Assembly: GCF_019139535.1 (NCBI RefSeq)
Contig: NZ_CP077073.1
Span: 2,446,501 to 2,510,500, forward strand
DNA: 64,000 nt
Source of the DNA: Pseudomonas muyukensis
GTDB taxonomy: Bacteria; Pseudomonadota; Gammaproteobacteria; Pseudomonadales; Pseudomonadaceae
Direction of reading: 5' to 3'
The position numbers and the translations under genes were made by a program. This document shows, piece after piece, positions 1 through 8,311 of the stretch. The notes under the pieces were generated by a model. That model made no database searches, was not told the origin of the DNA, and was given only the letters and a program-made list of their open reading frames with translations. Position 1 is the first letter of the stretch. Each line of letters begins with the position of its first letter.

Positions 1-120
1 ATAGCGCAGCCCGCGCGGCGATTGGAACAGCGGGGTGATGTCGCGGAAGATCACGCCCGGCTTGGGAAAGTCCACTACCGGGCGGATCAGGGCTTTGAGG
101 TCGAAGGTGTCGCTGTGCAT
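1..120 (-). CDS. apt: Adenine phosphoribosyltransferase (5' part only)
   Basis: The first 40 codons of a gene that runs off the left edge. The reverse strand reads [20 protein letters not shown] and continues with a [16 protein letters not shown] segment, the conserved N-terminus of adenine phosphoribosyltransferase, which makes AMP from adenine and PRPP in cytoplasmic purine salvage. The ATG is at 120. The catalytic PRPP loop lies outside the window, so the call rests on the N-terminal motif and on apt being a usual neighbour of anr in pseudomonads. Confidence 0.85.
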   Translation of the reverse strand, partial: MHSDTFDLKALIRPVVDFPKPGVIFRDITPLFQSPRGLRY

Positions 121-174
121 GGGGCGGGTATCCTGGAAAAACCAAGGCGCCAGTATACCCTGTTCACGCCAGGA

Positions 175-909
175 TCAGACCTCTAGCGCACCACCGGCCA
201 GCGCGCACAGCTGGATCGGATCGAGGATATGCACTTCCTTGCCTTCGGCCTTGAGCAAGCCATTTTGCTGGAAGCGGGTGAATACGCGGGACACGGTTTC
301 CACGGCCAGGCCCAGGTAGTTGCCGATCTCGTTGCGCGACATGCTCAGGCGGAACTGGTTGGCCGAGTAGCCACGGGCGCGGAAGCGCGCGGACAGGTTG
401 ACCAGGAAGGTGGCGATGCGTTCGTCGGCGGTTTTTTTCGACAGCAGCAGCATCATCTGCTGGTCGTCGCGGATCTCGCGGCTCATCACCCGCATCAGCT
501 GGCGCCGCAGTTGCGGCAGTTGCACCGACAGTTCGTCGAGGCGCTCGAACGGGATCTCGCACACCGAGGTGGTTTCCTGGGCCTGGGCCGACACCGGGTA
601 GGCCTCGGTGTCCATGCCGGACAGGCCGACCAGCTCGCTGGGCAGGTGGAAGCCGGTGATCTGCTCTTCGCCGCTGTCGCTCAGGCTGAAGGTTTTCAGG
701 GCGCCGGAGCGCACGGCATAGACCGAGCCGAAATTGTCACCCTGGCGGAACAGGAACTCACCCTTTTTCAGCGGGCGGCCGCGTTTGACGATTTCATCCA
801 ATGCGTCCATGTCCTCGAGGTTGAGGGACAGGGGCAGGCACAGGGGGGCCAGGCTGCAATCCTTGCAATGGGCCTGGTTGTGTGGGCGCAGTTTTACTGG
901 CTCGGACAT
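175..909 (-). CDS. anr: Anr, FNR/CRP-family oxygen-sensing transcription regulator
   Basis: A 244-residue cytoplasmic activator of low-oxygen genes. The N-terminal cluster C15-x2-C18-x5-C24 and the distant C117 are the four cysteine ligands of the FNR-type oxygen-labile [4Fe-4S] centre. A cyclic-nucleotide-binding-like beta roll follows (about 30-150), then a long dimer helix and a C-terminal helix-turn-helix with the E-T-V-S-R recognition core typical of regulators that read TTGAT-N4-ATCAA. I chose the ATG at 909 ([10 protein letters not shown]) over upstream in-frame codons because it gives the usual Anr length and N-terminus. Its likely targets in this window are hemN, the distal cbb3 operon and possibly ccoG, all of which carry Anr-type boxes. 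Confidence 0.95.
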   Translation of the reverse strand: MSEPVKLRPHNQAHCKDCSLAPLCLPLSLNLEDMDALDEIVKRGRPLKKGEFLFRQGDNFGSVYAVRSGALKTFSLSDSGEEQITGFHLPSELVGLSGMDTEAYPVSAQAQETTSVCEIPFERLDELSVQLPQLRRQLMRVMSREIRDDQQMMLLLSKKTADERIATFLVNLSARFRARGYSANQFRLSMSRNEIGNYLGLAVETVSRVFTRFQQNGLLKAEGKEVHILDPIQLCALAGGALEV

Positions 910-1098
910 TTCTTTCGATCCTTGTGGGAAAGCACACATAAGCCGTAAGGATAACCCGTGGCATGGGCTGTAGGCCAGCATGCGCTTTTTTGGTGCGCGC
1001 CGGCTCCGGTCCGGTGGGGTGTTCCGGCACCGTACAACTGTCCATAGTGTGCCTCGAAAGGCCCGCTGTCCATGCGGTGAAACGCCTCAATACAACCC

Positions 1099-2481
1099 TT
1101 AGATCACCCGTGAAAAACGCTGGCGGTTCTGCTGCGCCAGGTAGGCATCGAAGACCATGCATACCGAGCGTGCCAGCAGGCGGCCGGCCGGCAGGATGCG
1201 TATGCCCTGGGCGTCCAGGGTGATCAGGCCGTCGCGCTGCATGGCCTGCAACTGCGGCCAGAGATCGTTGAAGTAGCCGCGAAAATCAATGGTGAACGCC
1301 CGCTCGATTGGCTCGAAGTCCAGCTCGAAGTGGCAGATCAGTTGCTGGATGACGGCCCGGCGCAAGCGATCGTCCTGGTTGCACAAAAGGCCGCGCTGGG
1401 TCGCCAGCTGGGCGGTGGAGAGGGTGTCCTGGTAGGTGTTGAGGTCGCTGCTGTTCTGGCAGTAGAGGTCGCCGATCTGGCTGATCGCCGACACGCCCAG
1501 GCCGATCAGGTCGCAGTGGCCGTGGGTGGTGTAGCCCTGGAAGTTGCGTTGCAAGGTGCCTTCTTCCTGGGCAATGGCCAGCTCGTCGTCGGGCAGGGCG
1601 AAGTGGTCCATGCCGATGTAGCGGTAGCCGGCGGCGGTCAGCTGGTCGATGGTGGCGTGGAGCATTTCCAGCTTGGCCGCGGGTGCCGGCAGGTCGTTGC
1701 TGTCGATGCGCCGCTGGGGCATGAAGCGTTCGGGCAGGTGCGCGTAGTTGAACACCGACAGGCGGTCGGGTTGCAGGCGGATGACTTCCTCGACGGTGCG
1801 GGCGAAGCCTTCCGGGGTCTGCTTGGGCAGGCCGTAGATCAGGTCGAGGTTGATCGAGCGGAACTGCAAGGTGCGCGCCGCCTCGATCAGGGTGCGGGTC
1901 TGTTCCAGGCTTTGCAGGCGGTTGACCGCGCGCTGCACGGCCGGGTCAAGGTCCTGCACGCCGAGGCTGACGCGGTTGAAGCCCAGTTCGCGCAGCAGGC
2001 CCATGGTCGACCAGTCGGCCTCGCGCGGGTCGATCTCGATGCCGTAGTCGCCGGAGTCGTCGTCCAGCAGGTTGAAGTGCTGGCGTAGGGTGGCCATCAG
2101 CTGGCGCAGTTCCACATGGCTGAGGAAGGTCGGCGTGCCGCCACCGAAATGCAGCTGTTCAACAACTTGTTTAGGGTCGAGGTGGCAGGCGATCAGCTGG
2201 ATTTCCTGCTCCAGGCGTTGCAGGTAGGGCGCGGCGCGGCCACGGTCCTTGGTGATGACCTTGTTGCAGGCGCAGTAGTAGCAGATGTTGGCGCAGAACG
2301 GCACGTGCACGTACAGCGACAGCGGGCGGGTGGCGCGACGGCTCTCGCGCAGGGCGTGGAGCAGGTCGAACGAGCCCACTTCGCCATGCAGTTGCACGGC
2401 GGTCGGATAGGAGGTGTAGCGTGGCCCGGCCAGATCGTAGCGACGAATCAGGTCGGCGTCCCAACGTAGGTCGTCGAGCAT
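1099..2481 (-). CDS. hemN: Oxygen-independent coproporphyrinogen III dehydrogenase
   Basis: A 460-residue radical-SAM enzyme that converts coproporphyrinogen III to protoporphyrinogen IX without oxygen, sustaining haem synthesis when the cbb3 oxidases are induced. The radical-SAM cysteines are C63-x3-C67-x2-C70 in PFCANICYYCACNKV, followed by the SAM-binding FGGGTPTFL motif; length is normal for HemN. The start at 2481 gives MLDDLRWDADLIRRYDLAGP, which contains the RYTSYPTA block found near the start of the family. A perfect Anr box (2544-2557) sits about 63 bp upstream, so anaerobic induction by the neighbouring Anr is likely. The 189-bp gap between this gene and anr would hold anr's own promoter. 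Confidence 0.95.
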   Translation of the reverse strand: MLDDLRWDADLIRRYDLAGPRYTSYPTAVQLHGEVGSFDLLHALRESRRATRPLSLYVHVPFCANICYYCACNKVITKDRGRAAPYLQRLEQEIQLIACHLDPKQVVEQLHFGGGTPTFLSHVELRQLMATLRQHFNLLDDDSGDYGIEIDPREADWSTMGLLRELGFNRVSLGVQDLDPAVQRAVNRLQSLEQTRTLIEAARTLQFRSINLDLIYGLPKQTPEGFARTVEEVIRLQPDRLSVFNYAHLPERFMPQRRIDSNDLPAPAAKLEMLHATIDQLTAAGYRYIGMDHFALPDDELAIAQEEGTLQRNFQGYTTHGHCDLIGLGVSAISQIGDLYCQNSSDLNTYQDTLSTAQLATQRGLLCNQDDRLRRAVIQQLICHFELDFEPIERAFTIDFRGYFNDLWPQLQAMQRDGLITLDAQGIRILPAGRLLARSVCMVFDAYLAQQNRQRFSRVI

Positions 2482-2543
2482 GTGGGTGGTCCCCGGATAG
2501 AGCAGCAGTGTCCGGAGTCTAGGGGCGTCTGTAGGAATCTGTG

Positions 2544-2557
2544 TTGATTTGTATCAA
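2544..2557 (-). promoter_or_regulatory. Anr/FNR box upstream of hemN
   Basis: TTGATTTGTATCAA is a perfect match to TTGAT-N4-ATCAA. It lies in the 97-bp gap between the TauE/SafE-like gene and hemN, 63 bp before the hemN ATG, a position suited to activation of hemN. Binding by Anr is inferred from the motif. Confidence 0.85.
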
Positions 2558-2578
2558 GGGCAGTTGGCAGCCCTGCGA

Positions 2579-3262
2579 TCAGTGCCCCATCAGCCAGTGC
2601 TGGTGCGGCCCGGGTAGGGTCCACAAGCCGAACAGAATCACCAGCACGCCCCCGGCCATGCGCACACCGCGTTTGCGCAGCAGTTTGCCGACGCGCTCGG
2701 CGGCCAGCCCGGTGGCCAGCAGCACCGGCCAGGTGCCGACGCCGAAGGCCAGCATCAGCGCCGCGCTGTGCAGCGCATCGCCCTGGCTGGCCGCCCACAG
2801 CAGGGTGCTGTACACCAGGCCGCAAGGCAGCCAGCCCCACAGGGCGCCAAGCAGCAGGGCGCGGGGCAGGCTGGAGACCGGCAGCAGGCGCGTGGCCAGC
2901 GGTTGCACATGGCGCCACAGCCCGCGCCCCAGCGCCTCGATGCGGGTCAGGCCGCTCCACCAACCCGCCAGGTACAGGCCCATGGCAATCAGCAGTAGCG
3001 CCGCCAGCACCCGCAGCCCGGTCGCCAGCGGGCTGCTGGCCAGGGCCACCCCGGCCAGGCCCAGCAGCAGGCCGGCGCTGGCATAGCTGAGGATGCGCCC
3101 GAGGTTGTAAGCCAGCAGCAGGCGCAGGCGCTTGCCGCGCTGCTCGGGGGGGATGGCCAGGGTCAGGGCGCCCATCAGGCCGCCGCACATGCCCAGGCAA
3201 TGGCCACCGCCGAGCAAGCCGAGCACCAGGGCCGAGCCAAGCAGGGGGATCAGCTCAGGCAC
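2579..3262 (-). CDS. TauE/SafE (UreH-type) integral membrane protein in cbb3 assembly cluster
   Basis: A 227-residue polytopic inner-membrane protein with about six hydrophobic segments. Conserved features are the N-terminal GHCLGMCGG motif and the later GWLPCGLVYSTL segment. These mark the UreH/TauE-SafE-like group usually annotated as sulfite exporter TauE/SafE family. The cysteines in membrane-proximal loops, and its place immediately after ccoS in a cbb3 assembly operon, suggest a role in metal (possibly copper) or redox supply to the oxidase rather than sulfite export. That is inference from context. The start at 3262 overlaps the end of ccoS by 8 bp, which points to translational coupling. 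The substrate is unknown. Confidence 0.75.
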   Translation of the reverse strand: MPELIPLLGSALVLGLLGGGHCLGMCGGLMGALTLAIPPEQRGKRLRLLLAYNLGRILSYASAGLLLGLAGVALASSPLATGLRVLAALLLIAMGLYLAGWWSGLTRIEALGRGLWRHVQPLATRLLPVSSLPRALLLGALWGWLPCGLVYSTLLWAASQGDALHSAALMLAFGVGTWPVLLATGLAAERVGKLLRKRGVRMAGGVLVILFGLWTLPGPHQHWLMGH

Positions 3263-3467
3263 GCGGGGTCGGGTCCTGGTCGTCAGGCTTGGCTTCGTCG
3301 TGCTTCACAGCAGCCTGGTGACGCGGGTCCTGGTCGTCGAACAGGATGCTGTGGGCCGGGCCTTCGAGGTCGTCGTACTGGCCGCTGTCCACTGCCCAGA
3401 AGAAGATGTACACGGCGACGCCGACCAATAGCAGGGCGGCGGGGATCATCACGTAGAGCGCGGGCAT
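3255..3467 (-). CDS. ccoS: CcoS, cbb3 oxidase maturation protein
   Basis: A 70-residue single-span protein: one N-terminal membrane helix (about 5-26), then an acidic cytoplasmic tail with a DSGQYDDLEGPAHSIL segment, the CcoS/FixS hallmark. CcoS is needed for incorporation of haem and copper cofactors into CcoN. The start overlaps the end of ccoI by 19 bp and the end overlaps the TauE-like gene by 8 bp, so the three are probably co-transcribed and translationally coupled. The family is small but distinctive. Confidence 0.9.
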   Translation of the reverse strand: MPALYVMIPAALLLVGVAVYIFFWAVDSGQYDDLEGPAHSILFDDQDPRHQAAVKHDEAKPDDQDPTPRA

Positions 3468-5920
3468 AGCGGTTTCCTTTCAGGCGACGGCGGTGCCGCG
3501 CCAGGCGCCTCTGTCGCGGCGGGCAGCCGGGTCAGGCGCAGGGCGTTGAGCACCACGATCAGCGAGCTGACCGACATGCCGATCGCCGCCCATACCGGGG
3601 TGATCCAGCCGAGCGCGGCGAACGGCAGCATGAGGCCATTGTACAGGGTCGCCCAGAGCAGGTTCTCGACAATGTTGCGGCGGGTGCGGCGGGCCAGGTC
3701 GAAGGCTTGCACCAGCGCGTGCAGGCGGTTGGATAGCAGCACTGCGTCCGCGCTGGTCTTGGCAAGGTCGGTGGCGCTGCCCATGGCGATGCTGATGTCG
3801 GCGGCGGCCAGCACCGGCACATCGTTGACCCCGTCGCCCAGCATCAGCACCTTGCGCCCCTCGGCCTGCAGGGCTTTCAGGCGGGCGAGCTTGTCGTCCG
3901 GGCGCAGGCCGCCGACGGCCTGGTCGACGCCCAGTTGCGCGGCCACCTCGGCGACCATTGGCGAGCTGTCGCCGGACAACAGCAGGGTCTGCCAGCCACG
4001 TGCCTTGCAGGCGGCCACCAGGTCGGCGGCATCGTCGCGCAGGCGGTCGTCCAGGCCGAACCAGGCCAGTGGCCCCTGACGATCGCCCAGCAGCAGCCAT
4101 TGCCCGCGTGGTTCGGGTACGCCGGGCACCTCGGCGCCGCTCAGGGCGCAGACGAAGGTGGCCTGGCCAATGCGCAGGCGCTGGCCGTCCATGTCACCTT
4201 CCAGGCCCAGCCCCGGCACCGCATTGACCGCCTCGGCGGGCCGCGCGGCACGGCCGAAGGCGCGGGCGATCGGGTGTTCGGAGCGATTCTCCAGGGCGGC
4301 GGCCAGGGCCAGGCAGCGGTCGCTGTCCAGGCGCCCCAGCGGGCGCACGCTACGCAGTGCCAGGCGGCCTTCGGTGAGGGTGCCGGTCTTGTCGAAAATC
4401 ACCGTGTCGATCTGGTTCAGGCCCTCCAGCACGTGGCCGCGAGTCACCAGCAGGCCGAGTTTGTGCAGGGTGCCGGTGGCGGCGGTGAGGGCGGTCGGGG
4501 TGGCCAGCGACAGTGCGCATGGGCAGGTGGCGACCAGCATGGCCAGGACGATCCAGAACGCCCGGGGCGCATCGAGCTGCCACCACACCAGGCCGATGAG
4601 CGCCGCCGCCACCAGGGTGAACAGCAGGAACCACTGCGAGGCGCGGTCGGCGATCTCGGCCAGGCGCGGTTTTTCCGACTGGGCGCGTTCCAGCAGGCGC
4701 ACGATGGCCGACAGTCGCGAGTCATGGCCCAGGGCCTGGACCTCCACCGTGAGCGTGCTCTCGACGTTGAGGGTGCCGCCGGTGACGCGGTCGCCGGCCT
4801 GGCGTGGCAAGGGCAGGTATTCGCCGGTCAGCAGCGACTCATCGACGCTGGAGCGCCCGCCGACGATGCGCCCGTCGGCGGGAATCACCGCGCCGGGCAA
4901 CACCTGCACGCGGTCGCCGCACTGCAACTCGCCGAGCAGGATGCGCTCGGCCTGGCCGTCGCTCGTCACGCGCAGGCACGAGGCCGGCAGCAGGTTGACC
5001 AGCTGCGCGGTGGCTGCCGCGGTGCGCTCGCGGGCGCGGCGTTCGAGGTAGCGCCCGGTGAGCAGGAACAGGGCGAACATGCCCACGGTATCGAAGTACA
5101 GCTCGCCACTGCCGGTGATCGCGGTCCAGATGCCGGCGCAGTAGGCCAGGGCGATGGCCAGCGACACCGAGACATCCATGGTCAGGTGGCGGGTGCGCAG
5201 GTCGCGGGCGGCGCCCTTGAAGAACGGCGCGCAGCTGTAGAACACGATGGGCGTGGTGAGGAACAGCGCGACCCAGCGCAGGATGGTGTGCATCTCTGGC
5301 GACAGGTCGATATTGAATTCCGGCCAGGTGGCCATGGTCGCCATCATCGCCTGGAACCACAGCAGGCCGGCCACGCCGAGGCGGCGCAGGGCGCTGCGGT
5401 TTTCCCGGGCCAGTTGTTCGGCGGCCTGGTCGGGCTGGTAGGGGTGGGCGGCGTAGCCGATCTGGCGTAGCTCGGCGAGCAGCCTGGACAGCGGCAGCTG
5501 GTGGTCGGCCCAGCTGACCAGCAGGCGGTGGTTGGACAGGTTGAGGCGCGCTTCGGCGACGCCGGGCAGGTTGCGCAGGTGCTTCTCGATCAGCCAGCCA
5601 CAGGCGGCGCAGCTGATGCCTTCGACCAGCAGCGTGGCTTCGGCCAGTTCGCCTTCGTGGCGGACGAAGTTGCGTTGCACGTCGTCGCGGTCGTACAGCG
5701 CCAGCTCGTCCTGCAGTTGCCGCGGCAGGGCCTCGGGGTTGGCGCTGGTGTCGCTGCGGTGCTGGTAGTAGTGCTCCAGGCCACCGGCGACGATGGACTC
5801 GGCCACCGCCTGGCAGCCGGGGCAGCAGAACTGTCGCGGCGCGCCGAGTACCACGGCGGTGAAGCGGCTGCCGCCGGGGACGGGCAAGGCGCAGTGGTAG
5901 CAGCGGGTGGGGTGGGTCAT
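3449..5920 (-). CDS. ccoI: CcoI, copper-translocating P1B-type ATPase for cbb3 oxidase
   Basis: An 823-residue heavy-metal P-type ATPase of the CcoI/FixI (CopA2) group, which exports Cu(I) across the inner membrane for assembly of the CuB site of CcoN. The N-terminus has a cysteine-rich segment (C7, C10, C32, C33, C36), then an HMA domain with GISCAAC (C104, C107). Membrane helices flank the CPC motif at 466-468 (TCPCALSLATP). D510 in DKTGTLTEG is the phosphorylated aspartate, and GDGVNDVPVL is the hinge motif near the C-terminus. The extra N-terminal cysteine-rich segment separates CcoI from the detoxifying CopA. The gene lies between ccoH and ccoS. Confidence 0.93.
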   Translation of the reverse strand: MTHPTRCYHCALPVPGGSRFTAVVLGAPRQFCCPGCQAVAESIVAGGLEHYYQHRSDTSANPEALPRQLQDELALYDRDDVQRNFVRHEGELAEATLLVEGISCAACGWLIEKHLRNLPGVAEARLNLSNHRLLVSWADHQLPLSRLLAELRQIGYAAHPYQPDQAAEQLARENRSALRRLGVAGLLWFQAMMATMATWPEFNIDLSPEMHTILRWVALFLTTPIVFYSCAPFFKGAARDLRTRHLTMDVSVSLAIALAYCAGIWTAITGSGELYFDTVGMFALFLLTGRYLERRARERTAAATAQLVNLLPASCLRVTSDGQAERILLGELQCGDRVQVLPGAVIPADGRIVGGRSSVDESLLTGEYLPLPRQAGDRVTGGTLNVESTLTVEVQALGHDSRLSAIVRLLERAQSEKPRLAEIADRASQWFLLFTLVAAALIGLVWWQLDAPRAFWIVLAMLVATCPCALSLATPTALTAATGTLHKLGLLVTRGHVLEGLNQIDTVIFDKTGTLTEGRLALRSVRPLGRLDSDRCLALAAALENRSEHPIARAFGRAARPAEAVNAVPGLGLEGDMDGQRLRIGQATFVCALSGAEVPGVPEPRGQWLLLGDRQGPLAWFGLDDRLRDDAADLVAACKARGWQTLLLSGDSSPMVAEVAAQLGVDQAVGGLRPDDKLARLKALQAEGRKVLMLGDGVNDVPVLAAADISIAMGSATDLAKTSADAVLLSNRLHALVQAFDLARRTRRNIVENLLWATLYNGLMLPFAALGWITPVWAAIGMSVSSLIVVLNALRLTRLPAATEAPGAAPPSPERKPLCPRST

Positions 5921-5981
5921 GTCGAATCTATCTTTTGGCTTGGGATTGCCGGGGCCGCCTTGCGGCCCTTTGGCGACACAA

Positions 5982-6025
5982 GGCCGCTCCTACAGGGGGG
6001 CATGCGATTCCCTGTAGGAGCGGCC
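5982..6025. repeat. REP-type inverted repeat between ccoH and ccoI
   Basis: The arm GGCCGCTCCTACAGGG (5982-5997) is repeated inverted as CCCTGTAGGAGCGGCC (6010-6025), a perfect 16-bp stem with a 12-base loop. The TGTAGGAGCGGCC core is the common P. putida-group REP motif. It may act as a transcript-stabilising stem inside the ccoG-H-I-S operon. Confidence 0.85.
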
Positions 6026-6069
6026 ATGGGTCGCCAAAGGGGCGCAAGGCACCCCAGCGGTGTGGCGAT

Positions 6070-6600
6070 TCATTGCTGGTGCTCGGCACCTTGCAGCGCT
6101 TCATCCCCCAGCTGCAAGGTCACCCCATGCTCGACCTTCTCTTCCTCGAACAGCCGCCACACATGGTCGTCCTGGCTACCCAGCAACTCGACGAAGCGCC
6201 GGCCCTGGACCTTGTCGTCGAGCTGGCCGACATAACGCCCCGGCTCGCTGCGCAGCAGCGGGACCTTGCGGTCCTTGTCCGGCTGGGTCGGCGAGATCAG
6301 GTTCAGCTCCAGCGTCTGTGGGGCACTGTTGCCGGTCAGGCGCACTTCGACCTCGCCGGTCAGTTCGTCCAGGTGCACGCTGGCCTTGAGGTTCAGGGCC
6401 TGGGCCAGCAGTTCGCGGTCCAGCGAGCGGTTGATGCCCTTGCCGGCCTCGTAGTAGTTGTCGTTGACCAGGTTGTCCGGGTTGCGCACGGCGATGCTGA
6501 CCATGGTCAGGCTCAGGCACACCGAGGTGGCCAGGATGCCGATGATGATCCAGGGCCAGAGGTGCTTGTACCAGGGGCTGGCGGCGGTGGCGGCAGGCAT
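6070..6600 (-). CDS. ccoH: CcoH/FixH, cbb3 oxidase assembly protein
   Basis: A 176-residue FixH-family protein. A single membrane anchor near the N-terminus (WPWIIIGILATSVCLSLTMV, about 15-34) precedes a periplasmic domain containing the VRNPDNLVNDNYYEAGKGIN stretch typical of FixH. CcoH associates with the oxidase and with CcoP during late assembly. It sits between ccoG, 15 bp upstream, and ccoI, from which it is separated by a REP element. The ATG at 6600 gives the expected family length. Confidence 0.9.
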   Translation of the reverse strand: MPAATAASPWYKHLWPWIIIGILATSVCLSLTMVSIAVRNPDNLVNDNYYEAGKGINRSLDRELLAQALNLKASVHLDELTGEVEVRLTGNSAPQTLELNLISPTQPDKDRKVPLLRSEPGRYVGQLDDKVQGRRFVELLGSQDDHVWRLFEEEKVEHGVTLQLGDEALQGAEHQQ

Positions 6601-6615
6601 TGTCGAAATTCTCTC

Positions 6616-8031
6616 TCAGCGGATCTGTGGGCCGATGAAGCGGCTCTTGGCTTCAACCTGGCTGGCACCGTCGTCGGCGTCCTTGAGGATGAAGGTGATT
6701 TCGTTGGTGGTCGAGGGCAGTTGCTCCGGGGCGACCGACAATTGCACCGGCAGGGTGACGATGTCGCCGGCGCTGACGCGGATCTCGCGCAGGCCTTCGA
6801 GCTTGAGGTCCGGCAGGCCGGCGGCGTCGAGCACGTAGACGTGGTCGCGCTGGTCCTTGTTCATCACCTTGAGGCTGTACACGTTCTCGATCCGCCCCTG
6901 GGCGTTCTCGCGATACAGCACGCGGTCCTTGGCCACGTCGAAGCCGACCAGCGAGCGGGTGGCGAAGGCGGTGGCCAGGGCGCCGATCATCACCAGCAGC
7001 ACCAGGGCGTAGCCGATCAGGCGCGGGCGCAGCATGTGGGTCTTCTGCCCGGACAGGTTGTGCTCGGTGGTGTAGCTGATCAGGCCCTTGGGGTAGTTCA
7101 TCTTGTCCATGATCGCGTCGCAGGCGTCGATGCACGCGGCGCAGCCGATGCACTCGATCTGCAGGCCGTCGCGGATGTCGATGCCGGTCGGGCAGACCTG
7201 CACGCACATGGTGCAGTCGATGCAGTCGCCCAGGCCCTTGGCCTTGTAGTCCATGTCCTTTTTACGCGGGCCACGGGTTTCGCCGCGGCGCGGGTCGTAG
7301 GAGACGATCAGGGTGTCCTTGTCGAACATCACGCTCTGGAAGCGCGCGTAGGGGCACATGTACACGCACACCTGTTCGCGCAGCCAGCCGGCGTTGCCGT
7401 AGGTGGCCAGGGTGAAGAAGCCGATCCAGAAGTAGGCCCAGCCGTCGGCCTGCCCGGTGAAGAATTCGAAGACCAGTTCGCGCACCGGGGTGAAGTAGCC
7501 GACGAAGGTCATGCCGGTGACGAAGCCGATCAGCAGCCACAGGCTGTGCTTGGTGAACTTGCGCAGGAACTTGTTGGCGCTCATGGGCTGCTTGTCCAGC
7601 TTCATGCGCTGGTTGCGGTCGCCCTCGGTGACTTTCTCGCACCACATGAACACCCAGGTCCATACGCTTTGCGGGCAGGTGTAGCCGCACCAGACCCGGC
7701 CGGCGTACACGGTGATGAAGAACAGGCCGAAGGCGGCGACGATCAGGATGCCCGAGAGCAGGATGAAGTCCTGCGGCCAGATGGTGGCGCCGAAGATGTA
7801 GAACTTGCGCTCGGGCAGGTCCCACCACACGGCCTGGCGGCCGCCCCAGCTCAGCCAGACAGTGCCGAAATACAGCAGGAACAGCACCGCGCCGCCGACC
7901 ATCCGCAACCTGCGGAAGATGCCGGTGAAGGCGCGGGTGTAGATTTTTTCGCGCGAAGCGTAGAGATCGACGGAATCCTTCCCTTTGTTGGCAGGCGGGG
8001 TGACGTCATGTACCGGAATTTGCTTGCTCAT
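6616..8031 (-). CDS. ccoG: CcoG, polyferredoxin involved in cbb3 copper-site maturation
   Basis: A 471-residue integral membrane ferredoxin of the CcoG/RdxA/FixG family, proposed to reduce Cu(II) so that copper can be delivered to the oxidase. Visible features are several membrane helices, a WCGYTCPQSVWTW motif and a CVYMCPYARFQ motif. Two classical [4Fe-4S] ligand sets follow (CIDCTMCVQVCP and CIGCAACIDACD), then a C-terminal periplasmic Ig-like (FixG_C) domain. Two adjacent ATGs lie at 8034 and 8031; I use the second (MSKQIPVHDV), which gives a typical length. Further upstream in-frame codons encode unconserved sequence. An imperfect Anr box lies at 8207-8220. Confidence 0.92.
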   Translation of the reverse strand: MSKQIPVHDVTPPANKGKDSVDLYASREKIYTRAFTGIFRRLRMVGGAVLFLLYFGTVWLSWGGRQAVWWDLPERKFYIFGATIWPQDFILLSGILIVAAFGLFFITVYAGRVWCGYTCPQSVWTWVFMWCEKVTEGDRNQRMKLDKQPMSANKFLRKFTKHSLWLLIGFVTGMTFVGYFTPVRELVFEFFTGQADGWAYFWIGFFTLATYGNAGWLREQVCVYMCPYARFQSVMFDKDTLIVSYDPRRGETRGPRKKDMDYKAKGLGDCIDCTMCVQVCPTGIDIRDGLQIECIGCAACIDACDAIMDKMNYPKGLISYTTEHNLSGQKTHMLRPRLIGYALVLLVMIGALATAFATRSLVGFDVAKDRVLYRENAQGRIENVYSLKVMNKDQRDHVYVLDAAGLPDLKLEGLREIRVSAGDIVTLPVQLSVAPEQLPSTTNEITFILKDADDGASQVEAKSRFIGPQIR

Positions 8032-8206
8032 CATCAAGTCCCACGGCAGTGGAGAAATGCCGCGGCCAGTGCTTGCCGGCCGCAGTCTCGCGCGTTCTGC
8101 TAGCGCTCTGCGGCCCATGATACGCCTGTGATGGCATACCTGGGGCGCGCTGCGACACTTAGTCGCGTTGGGTTCGTGGTATGAATCGTGATAAGGCGGG
8201 TGTCAA

Positions 8207-8220
8207 TTGATACAGGTCAG
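8207..8220 (-). promoter_or_regulatory. Candidate Anr box upstream of ccoG
   Basis: On the reverse strand CTGACCTGTATCAA differs from TTGAY-N4-RTCAA only at the first base. It lies about 180 bp upstream of the ccoG start, in the 280-bp gap after ccoP1. Anr control of ccoG-H-I-S would fit the operon's function, but with one mismatch the assignment is tentative. Confidence 0.5.
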
Positions 8221-8247
8221 CTTGTGCTGAGTTTGCTGGCCTCATCG

Positions 8248-8293
8248 CGGATGAATCCGCACCTACAGGGGGGGGTAGGAGCGGATTCATCCG
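8248..8293. repeat. Inverted repeat (REP-like) between ccoP1 and ccoG
   Basis: CGGATGAATCCGC (8248-8260) is matched by GCGGATTCATCCG (8281-8293), a perfect 13-bp stem flanking CCTACAGGGGGGGGTAGGA. The arms carry a core different from the GGAGCCGGC REP core. It lies 19 bp beyond the ccoP1 stop and could terminate or stabilise the upstream ccoNOQP-1 message. Confidence 0.75.
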
Positions 8294-8311
8294 TGAGCGG
8301 CCTGGCCTGCC

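Noticed and set aside
35..319. A 94-codon plus-strand frame at the left edge
   Set aside because: It is antisense to the apt start and the anr 3' end and has no conserved features.
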